A stretch of DNA of 64,000 nt from assembly GCA_025617375.2 (NCBI GenBank), contig JAMYGW020000002.1:2046001-2110000 (forward strand), read 5' to 3'. Shown piece by piece: positions 22,861-32,315 of this stretch. This DNA comes from Acarospora socialis. Its lineage: Eukaryota > Ascomycota > Lecanoromycetes > Acarosporales > Acarosporaceae. The position numbers and the translations under genes were made by a program. A model generated the notes under the pieces. It did no database searches. It was not told the origin of the DNA and was given only the letters and a program-made list of their open reading frames with translations. How positions within the stretch are numbered: position 1 is the first letter of the stretch; every line of letters begins with the position of its first letter.

Positions 22861-24027
22861 TCATTTGTCTTTGCTAGAGAGTACGTTATCTCGTTCTAAC
22901 TCCAGCACGCCAGATCCCCTACCATTTGCACCACCTGCCCCCTTAAACCCATCCATGGCTTTATCCATCCCACTGGCCCACCTCAGTGCCTTCCGCAGCC
23001 CCACTGGCAAGATATCCAACACCTCTATCCACCGCGCGTACAGTGGCATCGCTAGTTCTCCACTGACGCCGGCGTCAATTGCTGCGATAATCTCCTTGGC
23101 CACGTCTACCGGCTCCAAAACCGGTCCGAGGAAGTTACTTGGGGTATGGACTCCTTCAAACAAAGAAGTTGCTATCTGACCTGGTGTGACAAGCAGGGTT
23201 TTAACGTTCGGATACTTCACGAGCTCTGCACTCAACGACACGTGGAGGGCTAACAAGCCTGCCTTAGCAGCCGTATAGTCGGAAAGGTTCGCACAACCCA
23301 GATGAGCGAGTACGGAAGAGACTGTGACGATGGTCCCTCCGTTCTCGGCTGCCAGCATCCCAGGGAGAAAGGTCTGGATGGTGTGAAAGTGCGACAAGAG
23401 ATTTACTCGGAAATTGGTATCAAGTTCCTGGGGAGTAAGGGAGAGGAGGGGCTTCCCATTCACGACACCGGCATTGTTGATGAGAATGGTGGGCGTACCA
23501 AGCTTCATGTACAAGAGCATCAGCATATGCGGGCAGCCACTTGCACTAAAGAGTAATCCTACATCTCGCTCTATCTGCTTGGCCGCAGCTGCAACCTGCA
23601 CTCGGTCCCCAACATCACACTTGTAATATTCAACGCCCTCAGCCTCCTCGTTCTCCAGCTCTCGAATATCCAGCACCACTACACTCGCACCTCTCATCCC
23701 ATATACCTCCGCGATCAGCAGGCCCAGCCCGCTCGCGCCGCCGGTTATCACAATGACCTCTTCACTCAGATCCACAGTCCGAGGTTTACCATACGCTATC
23801 CGTTTGTTAAAAATGGAGAGAAAGTACAGGATTGTCAGGAGAGTAGCGTAAGCGACGGATATCCTGAAAGAGGCAGATACATACGGAACTGCTCTGGCGC
23901 GCAGGCAAAGTGGTATCATCCAGGCAACGAATGGATGGAGGACCGTGTAATTTGCGACTCGAAGGAGCAGATCGACCGTGAGGTGTTCGTGCCATGGCTT
24001 GCTATATGCGGATCTCTCTTGAGGCAT
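22861..24027 (-). CDS. Membrane-anchored short-chain dehydrogenase/reductase (RDH/17-beta-HSD-like)
   Basis: NAD(P)-dependent oxidoreductase of the classical SDR fold, probably acting on a lipid-type alcohol or ketone at the ER or lipid droplet; the substrate cannot be told from sequence. The start is taken at ATG 24027 (MPQERSAYSK), because the upstream extension begins only with TTG. Two hydrophobic N-terminal segments (about residues 25-45 and 53-73) precede the catalytic domain. The cofactor loop TGGASGLG is at 95-102, the NNAG motif at 164-167, catalytic Ser at 217/218 (VSSVLAHLG), and YxxxK as Tyr231 and Lys235 (SDYTAAKAG). I place a 60-bp intron at 23503-23562 (GTAGGA donor, TGCTGATG branch, AAG acceptor). 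Removing it gives QIERDLGTPTILINNAG, the usual SDR spacing; leaving it in adds 20 foreign residues without a stop. The spliced protein has 368 residues. The tail is basic and Gly-rich. Confidence 0.9.
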   Translation of the reverse strand: MPQERSAYSKPWHEHLTVDLLLRVANYTVLHPFVAWMIPLCLRARAVPYVSASFRISVAYATLLTILYFLSIFNKRIAYGKPRTVDLSEEVIVITGGASGLGLLIAEVYGMRGASVVVLDIRELENEEAEGVEYYKCDVGDRVQVAAAAKQIERDVGLLFSASGCPHMLMLLYMKLGTPTILINNAGVVNGKPLLSLTPQELDTNFRVNLLSHFHTIQTFLPGMLAAENGGTIVTVSSVLAHLGCANLSDYTAAKAGLLALHVSLSAELVKYPNVKTLLVTPGQIATSLFEGVHTPSNFLGPVLEPVDVAKEIIAAIDAGVSGELAMPLYARWIEVLDILPVGLRKALRWASGMDKAMDGFKGAGGANGRGSGVLELERDNVLSSKDK

Positions 24028-24408
24028 TGTATAGAAGTTAGGTCTTCCCAGACCAAGGCAAATCAAGCTAGAGGGTAGTTGATGATGGGTGGACCTTGGC
24101 CGAGCAACCTGGTATACTTGGGCTCTTCGAGAACTTCGGTCGATGTCATCGCAGTTGTCTTAAAAGTCGGCGGTAATCCAGCAGGAACACACCTTTCCAG
24201 GCAGTATTCGTCCTGGGAACGGTAGACGTTGAAGTTGCGCCGGAACACGGTGTTAGTGTGTCTCCGGCGGTGTCTTTTCTGCCTGTTTGACGATAGCCCA
24301 GCCGTTTACCTTTTAAGCCCTCGGGCATCATCTTCCTCTAAAAATAGCATTATCTCCACCCCTTACGCTAGGACAATTTTTCCTTCATCACAGGCAACTT
24401 ACGATGTC
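24028..24408. promoter_or_regulatory. Divergent promoter region of the SDR and OGFr-domain genes
   Basis: 381 bp between divergent starts. Both flanking frames continue open into it without ATG codons, so exact transcript starts are uncertain. Confidence 0.45.
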
Positions 24409-24466
24409 ATGCATACAGTATCTCAATTACAGAGGTTGGTATTCACTAGATCTATTCGTACAATAG
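24404..24466 (+). CDS. Overlapping upstream ORF (20 codons)
   Basis: An ATG at 24404 lies five bases before the OGFr-domain ATG at 24409, in another frame, and reads 20 codons to TAG at 24464-24466. If transcribed, scanning ribosomes meet it first. This could lower use of the 24409 start and favour the in-frame ATG at 24529. It is regulatory in character; I do not predict a functional peptide. Confidence 0.4.
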   Translation: MSCIQYLNYRGWYSLDLFVQ

Positions 24467-25230
24467 CTCCACCTAGCATTCTCAACAGCCAAAGCTCCCG
24501 CTTCAACACACCCTTCCCAACCACCAGAATGGCAACGCACAACAGCAACCATGCGCAGCCTAAGCTTGTAAGCTTTTACGAACACCCAATTGGCGGGAGA
24601 GACTTCAAGGGCCGAACCTTGTCATCCATACTACAATGGCCGGACGAAGACTTAGAGTACTCTCACAACTATATCCAGGTCATGTTCCCTCTGCCAGAAC
24701 GCTCGCCCGTCAATTTCCAAGCATCGGTGATTGACAGAGCTACCTTTGATGCGTTTCATTCCCGCCCAGAGCTTCGTGGCAGGTTGAAAGAGTCATTCAT
24801 ACGGATACTGAGTTTCTATGGGTTTGAGCTACAAGAGACAAACGGCGAGCCGAAGATATCACCAGCAGCGAACTTCGTTCCTGCATCCAAGAACTGGGTC
24901 ATGAAATTCAATCACAATCACTTACGTATCACCCGCATTATCCGCTCCCTGAGGGTTCTCGGTCTGGAAAAGGAGGCAGAAGCTTTCTTCGCAGCCCTCG
25001 AGCAGCTATGCCAATCTGTCAACGGAAGGATCAGCTCGAGGTCTTTGATATTCTGGAGTAGAGCGGCGAAAAGACCACTTTACCTAGCACCGGAACAGGA
25101 TGAGGATGAAGGTGATGGAGCCGACTTTCTCTACGAGTTTGAAACGAAGCGTCAGGATAGCAGAGACAGTGCAGATACCGAGGCTACACGCAGTAACGGA
25201 GGTGGTGGGAGCGGGGGCAGGCCCGCCTGA
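24409..25230 (+). CDS. OGFr-conserved-domain protein
   Basis: Contains the opioid growth factor receptor (OGFr) conserved region, a helical domain found in many fungi and bacteria with no established fungal function. The protein has 273 residues from ATG 24409, or 233 from the internal ATG 24529 (MATHNSNHAQPKL). The domain runs from FYEHPIGGRDFKGRTL and LEYSHNYIQVMFPLPERSP through FDAFHSRPELRGRLKESF and KNWVMKFNHNHLRITRIIRS to LGLEKEAEAFFAALE. The acidic and Gly-rich tail follows. The first 40 residues are rich in Arg and Ser and contain no acidic residue, as in a mitochondrial presequence, so the two ATGs may give mitochondrial and cytosolic forms. The signal for this choice could be the overlapping short frame at 24404. 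It is divergent from the SDR gene; immediately downstream lies an MFS-gene fragment on the other strand. Confidence 0.86.
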   Translation: MHTVSQLQRLVFTRSIRTIAPPSILNSQSSRFNTPFPTTRMATHNSNHAQPKLVSFYEHPIGGRDFKGRTLSSILQWPDEDLEYSHNYIQVMFPLPERSPVNFQASVIDRATFDAFHSRPELRGRLKESFIRILSFYGFELQETNGEPKISPAANFVPASKNWVMKFNHNHLRITRIIRSLRVLGLEKEAEAFFAALEQLCQSVNGRISSRSLIFWSRAAKRPLYLAPEQDEDEGDGADFLYEFETKRQDSRDSADTEATRSNGGGGSGGRPA

Positions 25231-25309
25231 AGTTCTATGATGAACGAGGGCGATCGTCGATCAAGCAGAATCCAAACGGAGCGACGGAGGCACGATCTGG
25301 GCGAGGGCA

Positions 25310-25830
25310 CAGGTGCGAAGACGGAGAACAACGAGCGGGCGGCGAGGAGGCCGGAGTAATTTTGGACTGCCGGGGAGGTTTACCTACCGTTGACGGCGAG
25401 CAGGGGAAAGGCGGACGTACCGAAGCCTTGGCATAGCACTACGAGTCCAAAGGCGAATGTACATCCTGACACTGAAGTGCACGCGTGAGCAAAACATGAT
25501 ATCAACAGCAGTCAGGTATTCTCTAACTTACGCCAGACATGGGGCTTGAATCGCTTCAGCAGTATATTACTTCGAATCTCGACGATCACATAGGGCACAT
25601 AAAACAGTGCCAGTGCCACATTGACTTGGTCACCCTTCAGCCTGAGCTCTGTTGGGAGTCCAAGAGTCAAAGCGCTGCCGATGTTGATACTGCAGGGCAA
25701 ACGCTCTCAGCAAGAGCTTGATAGAATCTCAGCCAATGAATCACGCACCGGTCAAGTAATGACAGAAAGTAAAGCACAATTATCACAGGGTTATGGCATC
25801 TCCGTAACCTTGTATGCAAGAAGTCATCAC
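25310..25830 (-). pseudogene. Fragment of an MFS transporter gene (allantoate-permease/anion-cation symporter type), TM1-TM4 only
   Basis: The minus strand encodes the amino-terminal part of a Dal5-like major facilitator. VIIVLYFLSLLDR (TM1) is followed by INIGSALTLGLPTELRLKGD, then VALALFYVPYVIVEIRSNIL (TM2), LLKRFKPHVW, and GCTFAFGLVVLCQGFGTSAF (TM3). A last piece, NYSGLLAARSLFSVF, resembles the start of TM4. Introns are still recognisable at 25690-25748 (59 bp) and 25472-25531 (60 bp), with GT..AG ends that restore the frame. After 25388 an in-frame stop follows and the next homologous block is only about 21 bp away, too close for a normal intron; homology ends near 25,310. No ATG start is found at the 5' end. 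The rest of the transporter (about 350 residues) is missing. I read it as a decayed gene remnant beside the OGFr gene, not a working transporter. Confidence 0.72.
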
Positions 25831-26534
25831 AGGTGCTACCGGAACTTCTTTCCAAAAATTGAACTTAATTCTTGCTCTGGACTGCGGCGTGGACCAGGCC
25901 AGAAGCGTAAGTGCAACTTGGGAATGCAGTGATGACCATCCAGGCAGGATGAAACAGTATGACCCTGATCTTTTTCATGTTCGCAACTTGTTAACTATTG
26001 GTTCGGTATGCCTCAGATATGCAAGAGGGACACATAGCGGGTGGGGTTCAGGTCAGCCCGCCCTGGGACGCCACAGCAAGCAGCAACGGGCCGTAGCATC
26101 TCCGCTGATTTGAACCTTGAAGAGCTGTGGAATGGCCTGGGCTCTAGTTAATGTTCAGCCGACCCACGCTCGCTGCTCTTCTCCTAATACGGGATTTCAA
26201 AAGAGTGCATGAACTGAAAACAACGGAACGGGCGACTCTCTCCACTATCTATGTCGCCTGCAAATTGTTTATCATATGCTGGTCGTCGATTAGACATAGA
26301 TCTCGGAGAAGAGGAATATGATGGGAAAACCCCCTTTACACAATGTCGCATCCCCAACTGCATCTTCAGCTGCGACTAGTCAAGCCACAAAACTCCACCC
26401 CGCACTCTACAGCGACTGCGCATACTCGCAGTCCACAGACCGGTAACGACAATCGTTCTTAAATTCCATTCTGCATGCAGTCTATGTTTAACATTTCGAG
26501 ATTTTTGTTGTAAAACGCAAGGAAAACACTAAGC
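25831..26534. other. Intergenic, no supported gene
   Basis: Upstream of the MFS fragment and 3' flank of the coiled-coil gene. Short open frames only. Confidence 0.5.
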
Positions 26535-27683
26535 TCAAAAATCCACATCCTCCGGCATTAGCAAATATGTTTTCTCCCGGGCAAGAGCAGCTGCCTTGTC
26601 CGCACCAAGTTGCTCCCGGATCCTCTCTTCCATGCGTTGCTTGTAAAGTGCCACGTTGCTGTCACTGTCGATTGTTTTGTTAGTGGTATGGAGCAGCTTG
26701 ATAATGTGTCGCAACGCATCGTCCTGGCTCGTGTACTCGGTGGTTGTCGTGACATGATACTGGAGCGTTCTCGTAGCGATCCAGCACTCATTATCAAGTT
26801 TCCGGTCCTCACCGATAACACTGTAACTGGAGCGTGCTTCTTCCGCCATTTTCTCTAGTTCTTGGACGAGTCTGTCCAGATCGCCGAGTAGGGGCTGGAG
26901 TTCACTGCGGAGCGTGCGAAGCTTGTCCCAGTCGTTCCATGCCTCGTCTGCTCTACTGTGCCAGGAGCTCTCATTGACACGGCATTCATCCACCGCACGA
27001 TCGATGTCACCATCCCCAAATACGGAGTAAAAGAATTCCTGGTTTTCGAATGTCAGTTCCAGACAAAGCAAGAACGTCCAACTGGGGTGATTACTCGGAA
27101 CTTACGTTTCTGCGATCCTCTGTTCTGCTCACCGCGTCACGAGCTTGCATGTGGTGGTCATGAGTCGTGTTGAAATAGTCCTCTGCATTTGAAATAGCTC
27201 CATCAAGACCATTCATATTGGACTTGAAGTGTGTCTTGAGTATGTTGATTTGTTCGAGAATTTGCCCGTCCTCGCCAATCTCCTGAGTGGCCTCAACAGC
27301 TTCAAGGCCCTCCTCGTCAATCATAAGCTCGCAATAATCAGCCAGCGCCTTAAAGCATTGAACAACAACAAGTAGTGACGGCACGCCATCAATACCAATT
27401 TCAGCTCCTGCATCTGTGTATTTCAGTAGATTTTCGACGAACACAACAAGCGCCTTGTACGCTTCGTCCATCAAGGCTTGACGGTGGGTCAACTCGTCCT
27501 GCTCTGAAACAACCTTCTTATTGGTTTGATCTTGTATGGAATGAGCGAGCTTTCCAGTTTCCTCGACGAGGCGGTTGTACTCAGTCCGGTGACCATCTGT
27601 TATGGGGATGTTAGTCGGTTAAGCAGTTCCAGGCGAATACATAAAAACTCACCCATGGTTGTCTGCCAGCTCTGACCATCCAT
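26535..27683 (-). CDS. Helical/coiled-coil protein of unknown function (341 residues)
   Basis: I do not recognise the family. The exons (minus) are 27653-27683 (31 nt, MDGQSWQTTM), 27106-27596 and 26535-27038; the introns are 27597-27652 (56 bp, GTGAGT donor) and 27039-27105 (67 bp, GTAAGT donor, AACTGAC branch). All junctions keep frame. The protein is almost wholly helical and acidic. Heptad-like segments cover EYNRLVEETGKLAHSIQ, ALMDEAYKALVVFVENLLKY, KLRTLRSELQPLLGDLDRL plus VQELEKMAEEARSS, and a C-terminal LYKQRMEERIREQLGADKAA. One longer apolar helix lies around GVPSLLVVVQCFKALADY (about residues 86-103). There is no signal peptide. It is divergent from an equally helical, larger unknown gene across 939 bp, so the two may be co-regulated. 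The pair sits at the edge of the AT-rich repeat block, which suggests accessory rather than core genes. Confidence 0.8.
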
Positions 27684-28622
27684 TGTACGGCTGCTGAAGA
27701 TTGAGTAAATCGTGTCTTTGTTGAAAGAGGTAGTGTATATAACAAACACGCCAATAAGTCTATTGAACATAAACTCGCTCAAACTTCCCCGAGCAGATGC
27801 TGTGGAAACTCAGTCACCACTTAGTTACAATTTGCTAGTGCCCATACACGCTTCTCCAGGAATTTACCAAATCGATCTTTCCGTAGATTATCTGTCACAT
27901 CAGCCGGTCCTGCATAGAGCTTGCGTATACAGCAGCCACCACGACACTAATCGAGGTCTAGAAACCAGATCAGCTATCATCAACTCAGCCACCCTTCCCC
28001 GTACAGATTTGGTTGAGCTCATGGCTGACTGAGATCAAGATCATTGCCAATAATAGCTACTGGTTCTGCATAGAGCTTGTGTATACAGCAGCCACCATGA
28101 CACTCATGACGGTCTAGAAACCAGATCAGCTATCATCAACTCAGCCGCCCTTCCCCTTACAGATTTGGTTGAGCTCATGGCTGGCTGAGATAAAGATCAT
28201 TGCCAATAGTAACTACATGTGTTAGATATGGTCAGACAACGAATGCTGAATTCTACTCAGATCTGCATCTTGGACGGCAAAATGCAACACAAATGAGTTT
28301 ACTCGGCGGACGAACATAATGCAACCATCCTCAATGACCTGTCGACACGCGGAGTCTATTCAATCTAGAAAGCCACCATACAGGTCCCTGTAGAACGATT
28401 AGCGGTGAAGATACGGTGATGAACCCGTCCGGTCCTCTTCGACGAAGCACAAAGGAGCAATAGTATATATAATGGTAGGATTCACACTTCAAAATTACTC
28501 ACCATCTCAACAACAACAGCCTTCTTGCAAAGTTCCTAAAAAACCCCACGCAGTGCGTTGAATTCACTTGCAACCAAACCTTGCTCATTCTTCAACCAAT
28601 TCTTACATTCCCTTCAATCATC
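27684..28622. promoter_or_regulatory. Divergent intergenic region with tandem duplication
   Basis: 939 bp between the divergent starts of the two helical-protein genes. It contains the 156-bp duplication described separately, and a TATATATAA-like stretch at about 28,464 that is 159 bp before the 28623 start and may be the TATA element of that gene. Confidence 0.5.
27904..28216. repeat. 156-bp tandem direct duplication, two copies
   Basis: Copy 1 is about 27,904-28,060 and copy 2 about 28,060-28,216, with constant period 156 and no indel (for example TGCATAGAGCTTG at 27911 and 28067, and CTAGAAACCAGATCAGC in both). Differences are few and include CG in one copy against TG or CA in the other. 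Confidence 0.9.
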
Positions 28623-31097
28623 ATGGCTTCCAATCAAGCCGAGGCCCTGGCAGCACTGGAGAAGGCCAACCAGGACCGCCTCAAGAAAGAATTTGGCGGC
28701 AAAGCCGGCACCAAGTTCGTCACCGAGGTCAGAGAATCCATGTTGTTCCAATACAACTGGGCCGATCTCCTCTCTGCAGCACCAACTGCCCTTTCACTTC
28801 TCGGGGCCTGCCATGTTGCTTCATCAAGCCCAGAGGCAGCTGCTATCAGCCTTGGCTCTGCCATGCCCAAGGGGGGTTGGCAACATCTCAAAGTCGCCGA
28901 AAAGCCCACTTTGAAAGCGTGCCTTGTGTTCGTTGGTGATTGTGGCGCCAAGGCTTTCAGCATCGCTGCGAGCAATATGGACTCGATCGCTGGAACTGCT
29001 GGTGATCTAACAGAGATTGTAAGTAAAACGCTGACAGACACCGCAACTGGTGACTTCTTAAACAGTGCTAACAGAGTCCAATATAGGTCACTGAAGTGAT
29101 TAGAGCAACGCAGAAGCTCCCAGATCCTGGTTATGCACGCATCCTCGATAATAAGCTCATTCAGCTCCGCCGCTTGTCCGACAGCTGCCTCAACTATGCC
29201 GACGACACAGAAAAGGCCTTTGATACTTGGCTCCTCTGTGTCGCAGAGTTCCATGTTGCATCCGTTCAGAAGCATGGTACGACCGAAGCTGAGGCCGAGG
29301 CTAATGCTTCCCTCAAATTGCAAGCCGAGATCGAGTCTTCGTATAAAACCAAAGAGATCGAGACTGCGGACAAAGCTGCCACGGCTATGCTGAAGTCGCT
29401 TGAAAAGGCTGAGGCAGCCTTTCAAAAGGCAAATGATGATATCCCAACTGGTGAGTGAGATACCCAACTGCACGTCTGAGCACACTATCGAACGGACACA
29501 GATTTGCTAACACCATTTCTCTTCAGCGTGGGAGTCATGTGCCATGAGAGCTATCAATGCTATAGCCCAAGCTGGACCTTCGATTGTTGCTCAGACACTG
29601 CCTGCTCTTCTGAACGGGTTGAACCCCATGTCAGCCGTGAACTCTTTGGCTGGCGCGATTGGGAAAGCCGCAACCAACGGTGCCTCCAATGCGCCAGGTG
29701 CATCCCCACTTGCTGGAGCTCTGATCGGAGCCGTTGCGGGTCAGGCTGCGGCAAATGGAGCGGCATCAAACTCAGTTCTCGCCCCTGCCGAGATGGCACC
29801 CCCAACCGATCCAGCCTACACCGCTGCGCCATTGATCGCACCCTTTTTGAACAACTTTTACTCTTACATCACACAAGGTCCAGGTAATGGTGTAGACTGG
29901 ACTAAATTCAAGGATATGAAGAAGGATGAGGATGGAAAACTCAAGAGCGCTGAGGGTGTTACCTGGCTGCTTACAAATGTGAAGCAACAGGAGAAAACAG
30001 CACAGCTTGGAACAGGGCAGCCTAGTGAGGACCTGAAGGGTGCTTTCACCAAGATGATCAAAACCATCGAAGCCATCAAAGCAGAAGTGGGGAAATCCTC
30101 TGATATGGCTTCTAGTGGCACTGATCCGGCCACTGTCAAGACTTGGCAGGAGGATATCAAGCAGGCCAAGGCTACGGTCCTGCAGCTGGAGACCACTGCC
30201 AAGTCGTTCCCCGGAACATCTACAAATACACCGCAACTACGCAGCCTGAAGATTGATGTGCCCAAGACTGACCACACAGCCCAAACCGCCGCCCTCAGCA
30301 CTGCAACTGAGAAACTAGCCATTAATCAACAGGCGTTGGAAACCTCGCAACAGAATTACCAGAAGGCTGCTGAGAGCGCGCTCAAGGTACAACAAGAACT
30401 CACAGCAATCCAGACAAAGCTCAAGGGTCTCGAGGTCGAGGGACAGACGCTTGAAAAGGTCAAAGAGATCTTGATCGATTGTATTGCTACTCTGGTGCAG
30501 CTCAAGGTGCAGATCAACAAACTCAAGAACTTCTTCGGCGCCTTGTCAACCATGGTACGCGTTGTAGTACAGAACAAGGTCAAGAAATTCGATGAAGACG
30601 TCAGCAGCGTCGCTACAGATACTAAGAAGAAGCAGATGCTGCGACTGACAGACATGGACATTGAGATCATCTACAGCAGCACCCTGCAGATCAAAGCGTA
30701 CTTTGAGCTGCTCCAGACTATCGCCCGCATGTACTGCAAGATGCACGTTGATCACGTCTCGAAGGGCATTGAGAAGGTCTGGGATCTGAGCCAGGTGCTC
30801 AAGGACCCTAACCAGGTCCGCACAAAGCGGGATGCACTCAACGCCTGGGCGGATGATGCCAGCAAGGCTATCTTGAAGACCGTGGCGGACAAGCAGAACG
30901 AGATCAAGGATGGTCTGGAGCAGCGCATTGAGAATATTGCTGAGCAGACGCAGATGCTGGAGAAAGTGGGAGTGGCGACGCCGGACCCTGCTTTTGTAGC
31001 TGCTATGCGGACGGGTGCTGCTACTGTCACGGAACATGTTGAGAAGAACATGCCTCAGAGTTTGGCGGTGCAGGTCAATGACGATGTAAGCTGTTGA
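28623..31097 (+). CDS. Large helical protein with Ala/Gly-rich hydrophobic segment, unknown function (776 residues)
   Basis: I do not recognise a named family. The exons are 28623-29018, 29087-29450 and 29527-31097; the introns are 29019-29086 (68 bp, GTAAGT) and 29451-29526 (76 bp, GTGAGT, GCTAAC branch). Residues 1-132 form an Ala-rich helical start (SNQAEALAALEKANQDRL). Residues 133-254 are a helical block ending in coiled coil (LKSLEKAEAAFQKAND). Residues about 260-340 are very rich in Ala and Gly and hydrophobic (IGKAATNGA, ALIGAVAGQAAANGAAS), followed by FLNNFYSYITQGPGNGVDW. Two more coiled-coil stretches lie at about 505-575 and 690-740. No N-terminal signal peptide is seen. A hydrophobic Ala/Gly stretch between long helices is what helical membrane-inserting proteins look like, but so do some structural proteins, so this stays a hypothesis. 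It is partnered head-to-head with the 341-residue helical gene. A GTAAGC near the stop could be a further donor; I kept the plain stop. Confidence 0.82.
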
Positions 31098-31266
31098 GTT
31101 CGGACTTCCGAGCAACTTGTTTCTACATTTTGAACTGTTTAAGCTCTTATAACGAAAGTTGTCGTAGACCTCCACCTTGACTGCACTATTACAGTTTGAT
31201 ATTGTCCCCCCAACCATTAGCGTCCACTACTGCTACCTCCAGCTCGAAGCCCGATTGTGTCATTAC
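31098..31266. other. 3' flank of the helical-protein gene
   Basis: Last stretch of balanced composition before the repeat block; it contains no gene. Confidence 0.5.
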
Positions 31267-31347
31267 ACAGTTCCAGGTCGTAAATGAATGCGTTCGCTTA
31301 GCCCTGCTCCACCTAAGGAAACGCATTCATTTACGACCTAGAACTAT
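31267..31347. repeat. Hairpin-forming inverted repeat (foldback/MITE-like)
   Basis: Arms at 31275-31301 and 31313-31339 pair in 25 of 27 positions around an 11-nt loop; the core AGGTCGTAAATGAATGCGTT is perfect. Pairing continues outward to 31267/31347, with the mismatches being C against T. It could be the remnant of a small DNA transposon; I see no convincing target duplication. Confidence 0.8.
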
Positions 31348-31664
31348 ATTATTACATCTTTAGGCTAATCATAACTGTAAGTGCTGTGCTGTGGAGATTT
31401 TCGGGTGGCTAAGAACACCGTGCCGATCGCTGTCCACACCGGATCTCAGTGACCATCATTGAGTCTCTTACCCCTGCCCTCCCGGGTGATGAATATACCT
31501 GACTTGCCCAAATTGTGTCACTTCTGGTAAGCTGAAGGTGTGTTAATGCTGTGCTTTGTTTGTTCACTTTAACATTGTGAACTTCTAATGTCGGCTTCAC
31601 TTCTATCTTATATTGTACTACTCTTCAAAACCCTTCTCATTAACCACTGAAAAACCCATAACCT

Positions 31665-31751
31665 CTGATTGATTCAGAAAAAGTATGTAACTGCTGATTG
31701 ATTCAGAAAAAGTATGTAACTTCTGATTGATCTGTAAACAGTATGTAAATC
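31665..31751. repeat. Three tandem copies of a 29-bp unit
   Basis: CTGATTGAT starts at 31665, 31694 and 31723. The first two units are nearly identical and the third is diverged. Confidence 0.85.
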
Positions 31752-31998
31752 TCTTTCTGAGCTTTATAAGACTGCAGTTTCAACAGCTTCATCATGCACT
31801 ATTGTGTCTGTTGTTGTTGTCATGTAATGTTTTGTCTCTCATTGTTATCTTTTTACTGTGAAGTTCAAACAAACTACATTGAATCTGTTACAAAAGTTCT
31901 ACAGTGTCTGCTGAATGATCTGTCTTCTTTTATAATCTCATTTATATAATGAATACTGATGTTTTTTGTAAAGTAGAGCTACAATTTGTCAATAAATT

Positions 31999-32315
31999 TG
32001 TTACAACCATGTCCTAATGAGAAATAGCAGAACAGAGAGTATGCATAGAAAGATGTAATCTTGAGCATGAAACAACAAAACATCAAGCATTTCCTCATGA
32101 ACATGTGTCAGAGAGCACATCAGAACACTGAGACATCAGATGTGTCAGTGTGCTTGTTTCTATATAGTAGAATTGATTTTCTTATGAAATTGATTGTGTT
32201 CAACTCATCTAGTTACACAATACAAAGCTATTGTTTACCTAGAACCTTTGAACCTTTATATCAAAGAGCACAAACCCTAGCCCTATAACTGAGAAATCTT
32301 AGTTGAGACATAACA
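31999..32315 (+). repeat. 5' LTR of gypsy element 1
   Basis: 317 bp with TGTTA...TAACA ends. TATATAG at 32161-32167 is a likely TATA box, 35 bp before GTGTTCAA (32196). The sequence right after the LTR (CTTTGAACAC) is the primer-binding position. Confidence 0.93.

Noticed and set aside
32061-32288. 75-codon frame within the gypsy LTR (also at 37787 and 42065)
   Set aside because: It falls wholly inside LTR sequence and recurs only because the LTR is repeated; it is not a gene.
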